A DNA stretch of 64,000 nt from Wuchereria bancrofti (Eukaryota; Nematoda; Chromadorea; Rhabditida; Onchocercidae), in the NCBI GenBank assembly GCA_005281725.1, contig SSBO01000008.1, forward strand, positions 558,001 through 622,000, given 5' to 3'. The notes under the pieces were generated by a model, which saw nothing but the letters and a program-made list of their open reading frames with translations, did not search any database and was not told the DNA's origin. Shown in pieces: positions 11,036 through 24,462 of the stretch. Positions within the stretch are counted from its first letter, which is position 1; each line of letters opens with the position of its first letter. The position numbers and the translations under genes are program-made.

Positions 11036-14000
11036 TTTTCTGCAGAAATTGAATTATTAATCAATGATTAGTTGTAGATGAGATGTTATCACTGTGAGAA
11101 ATAAATGTTAAAGCAAGGGGAAATATCAGTATGAAACAAATTTATATGAAATTTAACTGTGCTTTCTGCTTCTGCATGCTCATAGCAATATTTTAAAGCT
11201 AGAATTATAAATTCTATTAAATCGGTAACTATAATATTCCATTTTATTCCCTTTAAATTTTAACAGCTGGATTGCTACTTTTTGTCAATAGCATTTAAAT
11301 ATGAAATCATCGAATAATCATACTACTATTTAAACAGAATTTTGTTGTCTTAAAGTTTATCAACCTTATAATTAATTATCTGTTAACTGAAAGAAGAGAT
11401 TATTTATGTTCGTAATTAAGTTGAAAGAATGAATTAATACTTAAATTGCAAAAATGAATTAGCACTTAAATTGAAAGAATGAATTAGTACGTACAAAGCA
11501 TAAAATAAAATCATTCTAAGACAACTTTGATTTCATTGCATTTTAAATAGTAATAACAAGATAAAAACAATATAAGAAGAAGGAATAATATTAGTAAACA
11601 GAGTAGGAAAAGAGAATGATAGTTTAAGATTGAAATGGACGTTTGAGTTATATATTTTTGAGCCGCACACTTTTTAGAGAGTAATTTAAGCTCTTTTCTC
11701 TCTTTTATCATTTCTCAAATTATTTATCAGCAAAAAGTACGGATTTCTTCTTTAGGGTTTTATTCAAGACAAATTCAGTTATTTGAAATTTCCTTCTTAC
11801 TGTATTTTCTTAAAAAAATTCTTCTATTCAGTTATAAAATTTCTTTGTTAAAATTTCCTTCTTACAGAAGGAATGATTATTCTTTCCTGATGGAGAAGAA
11901 AAGAAGGAAAGTTTTAAAAAGATTTCAAAGATTCGTTTTTAACAGGATTTTATATGACAGATAATATGACAAAATCATTAATGAGGAAGGGCTTGGGTAA
12001 AGATTTCTGTTCTCAATTTAATACCATTCATTTATCTTTCCTTGTCTGTAAAGAAAATAATAAAAGTATGCAAAGGAATGGTACTTAAAAAGCAAAAACT
12101 TTGCAATTGTTATTTTTAAAATATTTTTCCTCTGCATACTTTTATTATTTTCTTAATTGACAAGAAGTGAGAATAGGAATTCAGCTTTTTTCCACAAATG
12201 ATTTGTAGTCTAATTTGAAATCGATGCTACATCATACTTTTCCTTTTATTTAATTACGCACTATCACCAAACAAATAACTCTTGGCACATTTTTTGTTAA
12301 AAATGTTGTCAAAAAATAAACATATCGAATCTCAATTTGGTATAATAACAATTTCTACAGACAATTTTAATTATGCAAAACAAGTGGTTCATTGTTTCGA
12401 ATTTGAAAATATCAATTTTTCAACAAATACAAAGATTAGAAAATTTAAAATTTCTCCGAAAAGTCAACAATACCTATAACATTTCTAGGGAATAAAATTT
12501 GTAGTTTACAATTTTCTAAGTAATTGCTAACTTAATAAATAATTGAAGTTTTTTCTTCAATCACTTTAACTTATTTGCTCAATAAAATTGTAATAATTTA
12601 TAGCTTTTAAGGGATTTTTCACTACTATTAAAGATTATTTGAATTAATTACTTTCCATCTGCTTTGAAACTGACAAATAAAAACTTCATTCCTTTCAACG
12701 CTGGTGTCGAAGTTCAAAAGCGATAATTCCAAAGAGAAAATGTAAATTTAAAATTTTGGAAGCAAAAATTTTTTCGTTTTTAATGTCAATGGATAAACTA
12801 AGTCCCCTAACAGAACGACAACATTGATAATGTGAATAGCGGTGTCAATTCGGATCCTTCCAATCCTTCTCACTCATGTCTTCTCATCCCATTTCCTTCC
12901 CTGTCCTCTGAACCAAAATCGATTTGAAAAATAGAAATAAGCTTTGTAAGCTATAAATCAAATTTTCATCTTTTTTTTTTTTTTGTTTGTTTCCCTCAAC
13001 GAACCATTTGTTTCGTTCATTTCCTACTCTTCTAAATTTTTTTTGTTCCTCGAAAAATTTTGATACAATTTCAAAATAATGATTTGAAAGACTGTGTCAG
13101 ATTTAACAGTGAAAAACTATTTTAATCATTTGAATTCCCCAACATTTCATAAAAATATCCCCAATAAATGGTCATTCAGTAAAATTTGAATTTGATTTTA
13201 GTATTCTGACTGTTTCATGAATTTGATTTTAGTATTCTGACTGTTTCGATCTTCTTTTTTTACCTTATCAATGATAAATTCCAGCTACCCCATTTTAAAA
13301 CTGAACACAGACTTCCTAAGATGAATTCTAAATTATCTTCAAAATTTGCGTAATTGGAATGTATAAGTTCAATTGAAATTTTAAAACCAACTGCAAACCT
13401 ATTAGTAGCAATTACAATTTTTCTCAGCTGAATGATAACAACAGCAATTGTTCCGTCCTGCTTTAGCATATGTTTATCACCATCAATCTTTCTTTACAAT
13501 TCTTGAAATACATAGCTAATTTTGAAGATCAAGGAAGGGATGGATCATTAGCTTCCTCAAAATAGGCTCATTTTCATCACATTATTCAATCAATGAATGG
13601 TGTTAAAAAAGTGGCAAATTTAAATCAATTTTGCAGAATTACGAAAAATCAAAAAACAAAAAAACTTAGCAAATGATGGCTTTCTTTACAGTTCTTGAAA
13701 TACATCCCAGCAAACAACATTTCATACAATTCAGAAAAACTAAATATTATAAAAAAATATCAAAGCAAACCTGCGAGAATCAGCTATCTCCCGAGAAATA
13801 TTGAATCTTCGCTGATTTGATTGGTGAAAAGTAGAAATTATAGGTAGAAGATAGAAGAAAAACGAATTAATGCGTCAGAAAGAAAGCAATATGGAAATGA
13901 ATGAAATTTCTTTTAATTTTGGTATAAATTAAAACTTGTCGTCTGATAAATGATTGGTGTTGTTGCAATGAAATGTTTAGTTGTTGTTGTTTACCTTCGC

Positions 14001-16413
14001 ATCTTCGGAAGTATTTAGAATTGTTTTTTGATTAGTAAAACTGCAAAAGATTTTCTAATTAAAATCTGCAAGTGAATAATTGTAGTAACACGAAAAGGGA
14101 ACAGATTAATGGCTAATATGGCAATACTAAAAGCTTTATACATACAAAGTAAACAAATAGATATTGAAGTTATTTACTTCAAAAATTTCATCTACTGATG
14201 ACACCATTTTCTTAATGGAAAACTGGAAGTGAATAATTGTAGAAACGCGAATAATACATAAGGGAACAGATTTTCCGGATCCAAATATATTTGAATTCAC
14301 CAAAAAGAGTTCTCAATGTTGAATCGGTTGTTAGAAGCCGAATATTCAGAACACATCTTCTCACTATCTGCATGTAGTAATGTATTTGTGTGACAATATG
14401 ATTTGATGAAAGGATAGCGCCGGATTATTGAGGTATGACAAATACAACATTTTGAAATTTTTAGCCATAACTAAATTAACAGTGACAGAAAGGAACTATA
14501 TAACTGAGAAAAAGGAATTCTTACCCACAGCAATGAATGAGAAATTCAAGCAAGATTAAACTAAAATTAAATGAGAAAATGTAAAGAACTAACTGAATCA
14601 ATAAATATCTCAATCAATGAAGTAGAACTTTTCAACTGAACCGGAAGTCATACACGAGGCAGGTTGGAAATATGTATGATATAGTAATAACAGTGAATAG
14701 AAAAGTATAATGCTACTGTCTAAATATAAAATATATCATTCACTCTTCCAATTTAATATCTTTCACCTTCAATTTTTGAAATTCAAGTTATTAGATCTTT
14801 CAATAAGACAGGAAAAAATTCCCCATAATTTCGAAAAAGCTTAGTAGTTGGAAGATTGGGAAACTGAGAAAAATGTAAAACCGTAACATAATTTAAAACC
14901 AGATTTCTTTTTTTAAATCCTTTGAAATTATAGGAACGAAATACTAAACAGAGGAGGCATTAGCTTCATTTCTAAATAAAAGGAATGAAATTTCAAAATT
15001 GATACGACCGTGGAAACGAACCGTTTGTTTAATTAGTTGATAGGTTTCGTCATTATGATGTCACTAGAATGTCACTGAGCAGAATTTGGTTTTAGCTAAA
15101 TTCGTCGAGTTAAAATCTTATTTTACATGTAACTTTTACTATCTAAGAAAATCGTATCAAAAAAACATGAAAATTGAACTGAAAATGTAAAAAAAATGAA
15201 AGATGTAATCAAAACTTCAAGAAAATAAAGGAACAATTCATTTCTTATGTAAATTGAAGCCTTTTTGTTTGTGTCTTTTTTGTTTTAGAGAAAAATTGGA
15301 AGAAAGATGATAAATGACAAATGAAAATTTTCGATTAATTTGGAAATGTTTTCAAAAATTTTGGATTGTCTTAATTCAATTTTGTCCTTTTTTTATTCTA
15401 CATTTTCGTCTTGTTTGGCTGTCTTCCCGGGAGTTATTTTGGTCGATTTTAAAATGTTTTCAGAAGTTTTGGACTTGCTTTATACATTCACGTCATCCTT
15501 CCATCTTTGTTTGGCTAATTTCCCAAAAGTTAGATGCCTAGAAGCAAAAACAGCAATAACTTATAACTGGACAACAATCAAACTTTATAAATATTTCAGT
15601 CCTTTCTTTTCCTTTTCGCAATTATTCAAAAACAGGAAGCAGTAATAGTTGTTTTCGGAAAAGGTAATATTGATACTATTACCACAACAACTACCGTTGC
15701 TACTGCTAATAATAATAGAAAAACTTCCGGAAGAAACTAACGTTATTTTCCCCAATTCCTGAAGGGCTGGAAGAATTATAGTAGTGGACGAGTGGCAAGA
15801 AAGCGGAGAGGGGTGACTTACTTTACAACGTTATAAACAAATGTTCGTTTATTCTCGGCTTATATTTGTGTCACATATACTCAATCGACAAGGATCAAGA
15901 GAAGATCCTTCTTTCCCTGCATCCCTGTTCATCCTTACATCTGATATTATTTATCTGTCCAAATCTTTCAAATTATAACTTGTAAAAAAAGAAAAACAAT
16001 CACATGAAACTAACTCAACACAATCAGCCAATTCAATCAGTTTACCCAATTTGATTTATATTTTACTAAAATATCTCTACCAAAAATATGCAAATACTGT
16101 GGATAATTTCGAGAATTTCGTTCCTTTTTTTGCATTCCTCAGTTTCATCAAAATTTACTTCCATTCTTTTCATCTTCGCTTTTTCCGTCGTATTTCACAT
16201 TCAATAGAAAAGATGAAAGAAGAAAGAATGATTGCCATGGAGAAGAAGAAGAAGAAGAAAGAGTGACAAGATTGATACATTTTCGGGAAAGTAAGAGAAC
16301 AACTTCCTATATCATATTTAAAGACCTTTGATGCTTGCCATGTTTCAGTGATATTTATTCATTTATTAGAACATTTAATTTGAAAAGTATGTCAGCAGAA
16401 GGAAGGAAAGTAT

Positions 16414-16440
16414 GAAAGAAAGAAAGAAAGAAAGAAAGAG
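16414..16440. repeat. (AAAG)n microsatellite
   Basis: About seven AAAG units, followed to 16470 by degenerate purine-rich sequence. No coding context. Confidence 0.85.
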
Positions 16441-16980
16441 AGAAAAGAGGGAAAGAAAAGGGAGGGAGTTATGTTGGAAAAGTTTCATAGAAAGTCTGTT
16501 ACTTGTTGGTTGCATGTATAACTTTAATACCCCAAAAGTTATCATCCCACTTAACTTAATGCCACAGTTACGGGGACGAAAGGAAACTTAAGCCAGAAGT
16601 GAGGGTGGAAGCCAAAGCCTGGATTAAAGAAGAGAAAACGATGTTTTCAGAAACGATGCAGAAAAAAGTTCTTTTCTAAAATATTTCCTGATACAAATTC
16701 ATATACACATACATGTGTAGCAACACTGAAATAAATCCTTGTATAAATAAATTTTCTCTCTTCGTTTATCCTTTCTACCCTTTCCTTTCCCTCACTCTTC
16801 CTCATTCATCTTCCTTCCTTCCTCATTTTTTCATTTATTTAATAACTCACTAATAATAGGTGAATCAGGAAGTTAAGCTTCAACGAATTTCGTTTATTTC
16901 AATCTTCTCACAATAATTTTGCTCATTATCACTGTCTTATATATGGTAAAAAACGATGGTAACGATAATGACAATAACTA

Positions 16981-17125
16981 TCATCGTTATCATCTTTATT
17001 ATCATTATCATTATTACTATTATTACTATCACTATCACCATTATTAATATAAAATTAACATTATTATTTATTATTATTGCTACCACTACTACTTATTATT
17101 AATATTTCATTATTGTTATTAATTA
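16981..17125. repeat. Impure (ATT)/(ATC) microsatellite tract
   Basis: TTATTATCATTATCATTATT-type units with many interruptions. A similar AAT-rich tract lies at 17640-17693. Neither shows coding potential. Confidence 0.75.
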
Positions 17126-20100
17126 TCACGCCAATTCTTCATGAAAAAAGAAAATGAATGAAACCTTCTGACATATGCCTCAGAAAATAGCTATTACAGG
17201 ATAAACGTGAAGTAAAAGATTGGAAAAGAAGCATTAAGTGAGAAAAAATGTGAAGAGATGTCAAAAGTTAACTTCACTTCACAAAATAATTAATTTTGTT
17301 GTAATCACTTCATGAAATTGAAAAGTTCATTTTCTTAAAGCTGACTAATAAGCTGCGAAAGATGTGTGATTGATGAATAGATTAAACCAAATGCTTCTTT
17401 ACGTTTAGTTTATATCCATCGCTTCTTTCCTCGAAAAACCATCATTTTTCGGATATGTCTGGAATGCATAGAATTACCGTCAATCAAAGGATATGCAAGA
17501 TTTGAACCACCGCGGTACTCCAACCCTAACATTTCTTTTCCAAAAAAAGTATTTTTTATCAAACAAATCTGAACAAAGTATTTATTGAATTTCATTTTAA
17601 ATTTTAAACAATGATATGTAAAAATTCTTTATCGTAAGTAATAATAGTAATAAATAATAATAATGATAATAATAATAATAAATAAATAATAAATTGCTTC
17701 TTAATCCTCACCAAATCACAAAATGCACATTCATCTCAATTATTTTTGCAAATATCTATGTTGAAATTTTCCATATGATTGAAAAAGTAAATCTAATAAG
17801 ATCCAAGACAAGGTTTTTTACTATTCTGCAAATAATATGTCAACAAAATATGTCAACTTTCTTCTTGCAAGAATAAACAAACAAAAAGTAATGAAAGAGA
17901 AACATGAATGAGAAGATAGCATTAACAAAACCTTTCACAAAGCTGATGCATTTTCAAAATACGGAACATTCTGAATAATAATCTTAATGCAAGCATATTA
18001 TCTGCTCGCGATAACAAACTTTCTGATATTTAAAGATCCAAAACTGCGACCGAACACAATTACATTGCAATTACATTTATTTCCAATACATTTAAAAAAT
18101 AAAAATTGTGAAATCTGAAAATCCTACCCTTATCAATTTTTAAGATCAGTTTTTGGGAGTGCAAATATAATTTCCCATTTGATAAATTGATCTCTCCAAC
18201 CCAAATCTCCTATACCATTACTTTCTACTTTCTGCTTATCAGTACCTATTCATCATCGAACTATTATCAATCATCATTTATTTTACCCGTCAACAATTTT
18301 AATTACAAGTCCTGGCCGACAATTAATCAGTCATAATTGATAATTGACAGTTAATTAAAAACCAAACGAAGTGATTAACTTTGTATTTTGTGATTTCATT
18401 ACTTTCATACTTCGAGTTTTTTAATGACTAATTCTTGTTCTATCTCATGAAAAAAAGAAAACAAAAATAAACTCAACGATATTTATTTAATTATGAAGTT
18501 ATTGAATTTTATCACAAAGCCTGGAATTCTCAAAAGAATTTCTGGATTTCAGATTTTCTGAAAAAAATTTCTTCATACTGATTTAATTAATAATAGGTAT
18601 CGGGTATCGATCAGGTATCGATTATGAGACTATTTTATTTATGCAATATAATTAATTATTAAAATTCCTAGTTATATGCATGTGATAAAGAGCCCAGAAA
18701 TTTTAGAATCGTTTCATTTAGATTCACATCTGTTATCAAACGGTATCATGCTAGCTTGGAAGAAGGCTTAACAGTTCATTAAATAAAATAATTATTTCCA
18801 TCATTATATCTCCATATTTGATCAAAAAAATTCTAATGCGAGAATAATGTGGTCGAGACTTGGAGTTTTCCGATGGCAGAAAAATGTTCAAATGAAGACT
18901 TTTAGAATTTATTTCTTGCTGCTGTTGCTTTTGAATAAATTGGATAATAATTAGTTGAATATGGCATATGGATAATAGAACAATGATTCAAAACAATAAT
19001 CTCTGTTAATTCTTTCATATGCTGAAATTACCTAGAACAAAGGGACAACAGGAAACTAAATGGCATGCCTCTAACGCTTCAGGAAATAACGTCGAAATGA
19101 TGGAACAATTTATAGATCTTACTTTTCATTACTTCCAATACTTTCCTGTTGCAACAGTTCCTTTTCTTCTTTTCCTTACCTAAAAATCAAATTTTAATTT
19201 CTCGTCATCAAACTTAAATCTGGTGATGATGAGAAAACGGAAATTTCCTGATTTACATAAAAGAGAATGATGCAAGGAGGAAGGAAACATAGGAAGAAAG
19301 GAGAAGAAGAAAGACCTGAAATCAGCTGAATGAATAACTTTAAAAGCATACATATTACACTTAACAGACATACACAGACATACATATACAACAGTACACA
19401 TACACGTATACTACGTAACTCATTTTGTTAAAGTTATTTCACACACATACCTAAGACACACAGAAGAAAAATATCAAAATACGAATTACGTAAAAAAGAT
19501 AATTTTATGATGACGGAGTTACCGCCATTTAATCGTCCAAATCTGTTCTAAAGCATTAAACCGCTGAATCTTGAAATTTCAATCACCTTTCTCTCTGCAG
19601 CATAATATGCTGAAATCTTAGGTATCAGTTATTTCCTGCACTTACGGATAGATAATTTTCATTCTTGCTTTCTCCTTTCTTCTTTGTGTTGACCGAATAA
19701 TTCGGAATACCATCGATGATAAAAGCTTGCAGAAAGTTTTTCAAAAAGTGACAAGGAAGAAAAAAAAAAAAAAAAAAAACTATTTGAATCGGCAGTTGTC
19801 AAAAAGATGAGTTGTTGTTTGAAAAATTCAATTTTGCAATGCTTCCTCGACATGATACGACTGAAAGTTGTAGCTATTCATATTGATAACTGCTCATCTT
19901 GACATCAGTAGTTTGCTACCTTTTCTTCTCTATCAGATGGAAATCTAATGAAAATCTCAACTCAACTAATCATTACATGTCTTCTAATGTTAGCATATAA
20001 TTATAGGTCTGTTCTCTTTTGATATTCTTCCTTACCAATTTGGAAAAAAAGTTAAATTTAATCCGAAAATTTGAAAAATTCATCAAATCTAACAAAAATA

Positions 20101-23100
20101 AAATTTTGTTCGATGGTTTAAAAAGAAAAGGTTGAATTTGATTCAAAATTTTCTTTTCTTTTGGTAGGAATTTATGAATGGTTGCCAAACACATAATGAC
20201 ACAAACTAATTACTGTTTCGCAACCACATTTTTTTGCAAACTTTAGCATTGGTCCCCTTTTTATTTTTGGTTTACTCGTGGTTAAAAAGCCCAGCCTCCG
20301 AGTTAACTCTAAAATTAACATTCTCCCACGAATATTTGTCCATTATTCCTAAATTTTATAATGCGGAAACAATTCCTTTTTCTTTTTCACTTCTGAAATA
20401 TCCTCTTTTTTTTCTATCGAAATTCAAAAAGATAGCATGAAGGCATGTTTTCTCAACAGTTTGCTTCAAAAGTAAATTTCACGAGAAGTAAAGAATGAAA
20501 GAGAAAGAACAAATTCAGAATGCAAATGACAGCAATATTGTTATATTGAATTAGAAGACAAAATTTCGAAAAATGATAGTACCAGTATTAACCTTATCTA
20601 CCAAAATTCCAATTTCGGAAGCATGAGAATATTTTATAGTAATTAAAAATTACAAATTGCTTTTAAGAAAAAAAGGAAATTTGTTACTCGTATAAAACTG
20701 AAATTTATTTTTTATTTTTGATCAGCGATTGATCCATCTATTTTTCATTGTTCTTCCTCCTTCTTCTTTTGTTTTGTGAGGCACAGTAAAAGTTTCACTA
20801 AAAATGTTGCAAAAAAGGAATAATCTATAATTATTGAGGAAAAAGCTCAAACAGTATATTATTTCACACAAAATATACTTAAGTTCAAGTAAACTGAAAC
20901 AATCATAATAAGAAAACATGTATCATTTCAATTTTATCGGTATGTTTTTTCATTTGCAGTACTCATTTTTAACACATTTCAATAACTTGTCATATATTTA
21001 AGACAGAAAAAGATCCGTTTTGTCTTTTTTGCTCTATCAATGCTGTGGAAAGAAAAAAGAATTTAACAGAAATAAGGCTATATGCTTAGTAGAAGAAACA
21101 TCCACTAAAAAAAAAAGTGAGGACCATTAAGGTATAATTCATACTGAAGCTAAATATTCGAATTTATGTGAATTATCATGCTTATTTTTTGAGTTCGACA
21201 AGTTTCAAATTTGTTAAATGTCATAATCCCCCAGTGCAAAGTCATCAAAGTTGGAGAAAAATTGAGGAAAAAACTTTAAAGAATGTTTGAGAAAAATTTC
21301 ACAAGCAGAAAAATGACCTCTGATGACACGTAACTTGAAATGTGTCAAGATAAGTTTTAAAATTTCAATCTTTCATTCCATCATTTGGTTGTGAAAACTG
21401 CGAGAAAGAAAAGGAAAGGAATATTTTTGGTAAAGTGTACTACTTCCAAAGTATTATATTTGTGTCATCGTTGAGTGAGTTTAAAGTAAATGAAATAAAG
21501 TGTTAACAAAGATAATTCAAGAAACAATGACCGAAATACAATTAATCGATTCATTAATATTTCATGCTAATCAGTGCAGCATATTCTATCATTTTTACTT
21601 TTGTCTGTTTTCTTTTCCAAAAACAAAATGCATGCAGTTGTCTTGAACAAAGCCAATTAATTAACTGATTTTATTTGTTACCTCTCCTCTAAGTCTATAA
21701 AAAAAAAGTTAATTATTTAATTTACGAAACAAAGACAAAAAAGAAAAGAAATCCAATTCATACTTACACATTCTTCTCCTCCTCTTCCTCCTCCTTTCCT
21801 GCTTCACCTCCTTTTCCCTCTCTCCTTCTCTTCTATCCCTTAGCAAGCTAAACAACAACCAACTGAAATGAAATGAAATGAAATGCTACATCAAAAGTAT
21901 GGAAGGAATGAAGAAGCAAACAACTGCCATTAATTTATTCTTCGAATTCTTCAACTTATCCCTTCCTTCCATCCTACCACCCTCTCATTCCATCCTTTTG
22001 TTCAGTGTTACTTATCCGATTATTATTCTGTCTAATCCACGTGTCGTTTTGTTTCAAATAAACAAAAATTCGGTAATTTTAACTTTTAATTATCATCCTA
22101 ACAAGAAAAATAAAAAACAGAAACAAAGAGGAAGGAAAAATTTTAGTGAAATTAATTATGTAACTTCAAATTTACGATCAATTTCATCCGATACGCTATA
22201 CCTTCCCATGAATAAATTCAATTTAAATTGGGAGACGAATAGCAAAGTTTCAAGGTAATATCGAATGCTTTCACTTACCCATCTTTATGGGCAAAAAAGA
22301 AAAGAACTGTTTGTATAATATTCTGGAACAGATACAATATATATTAGCTGAGTGAAATATGTTTTCTCTTCCAATATATATATATACGTTATTCTGTCTT
22401 TCCAGTCGTTAATGTTTAGACTCCACATTGCAGTAATAAACAATGAAAAATTAAATTCTACTTTTGTTCCCTGTAATGAACTCTGATCCTTTCTTATCAT
22501 CCACCCACGTATAATATCTTTCAGTTCATTCATTCAATTATACAGTTGATAACATAGTTTAAATAGGTGTCGGAAGAAATTGTTTCAATTCTCAACAAAC
22601 TAATCCCTCCGTTAATCAATTTATACTATTATTAATTGACTTCTATCACAATGACATCAGAGAGGACTGAATTGTCCACGATGTCAACAATTCACCTTGT
22701 CAACAACTTCTTTGCTGTCATTCAGCCAATTCCTTTCCAATTCACATTTCTTAGTATACATAAATGCCTTGGTTTCAACATTTCAGACGTTTACATAGTA
22801 ATGTACTACCAATTTTTTATGTATACGAATCAGTTTACAACTTAAATAATTTCTGTTATAAAATGTATACTAAGAAACTTCATCAACCAATGTCATAATA
22901 AATTTAACGTTTCAGATATAAAACTTTAATCATTAAGACAGAATGAAAGGAATTTAAACTTTATCGGCTGAATAATCGAAATTTCAGTCTGAAGATTTTA
23001 ATTTTGACGATTACAAAAATTGAGTATTTTCAATGATATTATGGCGTAAAAAGAAAAAAAGTATTTCAACAACGAAGTAAAGTAAAACAACTGCTTTCGC

Positions 23101-24381
23101 TTTCTTCATCACGGCAAACAGCAACATTTATAATCACCTTAGAACTAACCCTACCTGTTGAAGCAATAAAAAGAAAGCTAAACCAGCCTCCCCTCTACTT
23201 AAGCTATCATTAATTACACTGTCGGTGAAACCCACGTCTGAATGTGCATTTCGTATACAAATTTATTTACTTTATATATATATGTAAGGAATAATCATTA
23301 GTAATAAGTGTAAACAGTAAATGTGTTCAATGGAAACTCTTCGAACTGAGAGAGGAATGGCGACTTCCCGGAGCCCAAAAGTCGTACAAGAGATCATTTC
23401 TCCCTTTCCCTGCTGCTACCAAAATTTCTGTTGTGTAAATAGAGAATGCTTGGAAAGTTCGGCCAATTCAAACAAGTTGGATGGAAATTGGAACGCCTTT
23501 CCCGGATGGCACTTATTTGATTTTAACCAGTCTTATGATTCTTTTAGAAATTTTTTTAAGAATCCAAATTATTTTGAAACATAATGTCAAACACTTTATC
23601 TTTTCATCTTATTTTCCTTAGATAAGTTCGTACAAATTGTAAATTTGTTCTTTTGAAATATTTAATTACGAGACTGAAAACAATAGGTAAAAAGTGCGAC
23701 GTACATATATTTTAGAGCAAATAATACAAAAATGAAAAAAAACCTAAGAATGACTCCAATATTTGCAGTTAGTTATAATTAAAGTGGCAGAAAAGAATTC
23801 ATTTTGTGGAAAAGCGAATCTGAAAAATAATAAAAAAGAAATAATTTTCCAAAACTTCGAAATCAATCAGTGAAACCATTTTTGGGCATTAGAATTCAGT
23901 GATCAATCACGGGTTTGCATAATGATGTCTAATCGCTAAAAATATATATTTGGAGGATTCAGAAATGAAAGTAAAAAAAGGTCTATTTAGTGCTTAATGG
24001 CTAGATAACCTGTGCAGCAGTATGCCTTAATTTTGTTTGATGTATAATCAGTCATTCTCTCATCTGTAGTCTAATGCATATTAGAAAATTAAATAAGTAC
24101 TTAAAAATGCTCATTTAGTAAAATTTGAAAGTGAAAAAAAAAAACTTTCAAAATTGGAGAAAAAAAATCTTTTCATTTGTCGTCTCAATTTAATGAGAAA
24201 ACGAAAAGAAAATCTGAAGGACGTCATATCAAAAGACGTAACTAAAAAAAAAAGGAAACTGAAATACTTAGAGTATAAACGTTTAAAAAACATACAATTT
24301 AAAGATGAGGAATAAATGAATAGACTAAAAACATTAAAAGAATGAGTTCACTTCATAAGATAATAGAAGAGTGTGAAATGG

Positions 24382-24462
24382 AATGAAATTGGAATGGAAT
24401 GGAATTGAAGGAATGGAATAGAATGGAAATGGATGGTTAAACGGAATGGATTGATGGATAAG
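24382..24462. repeat. Degenerate (GGAAT)n / (GGAT)n tract
   Basis: Repeated GGAATGGAAT-like pentamers change into GGATGGTT and GGATTGATGGAT. The array is short and imperfect. It shares the GGAT motif with the long array at 45.8 kb. Confidence 0.7.

Noticed and set aside
10852..11064. 70-codon minus-strand frame upstream of the Smad gene, considered as an extra first exon or a transposase fragment
   Set aside because: It does not match Smad N-termini or a transposase motif I can name, and exon 1 already has a SMAD7-like start with a splice acceptor 8 bases before its ATG.
17410..17595. Minus-strand frame with a less AT-biased patch (GLEYRGGSNLAYPLIDG) and a GGTTCAAATC string resembling a tRNA T-arm
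   Set aside because: The bases around the string do not form a 5-bp T stem or a cloverleaf, and no further exons or domain are evident.
21878..22258. 126-codon plus-strand frame
   Set aside because: Low-complexity, hydrophobic and Lys-rich, no motif, no splice context, and typical of AT-rich non-coding DNA.
23321..23584. 87-codon plus-strand frame with several Cys residues and a moderate base composition
   Set aside because: Starts with ATG but shows no signal peptide, no recognisable family and no neighbouring exons. A homology search would be needed to revive it.
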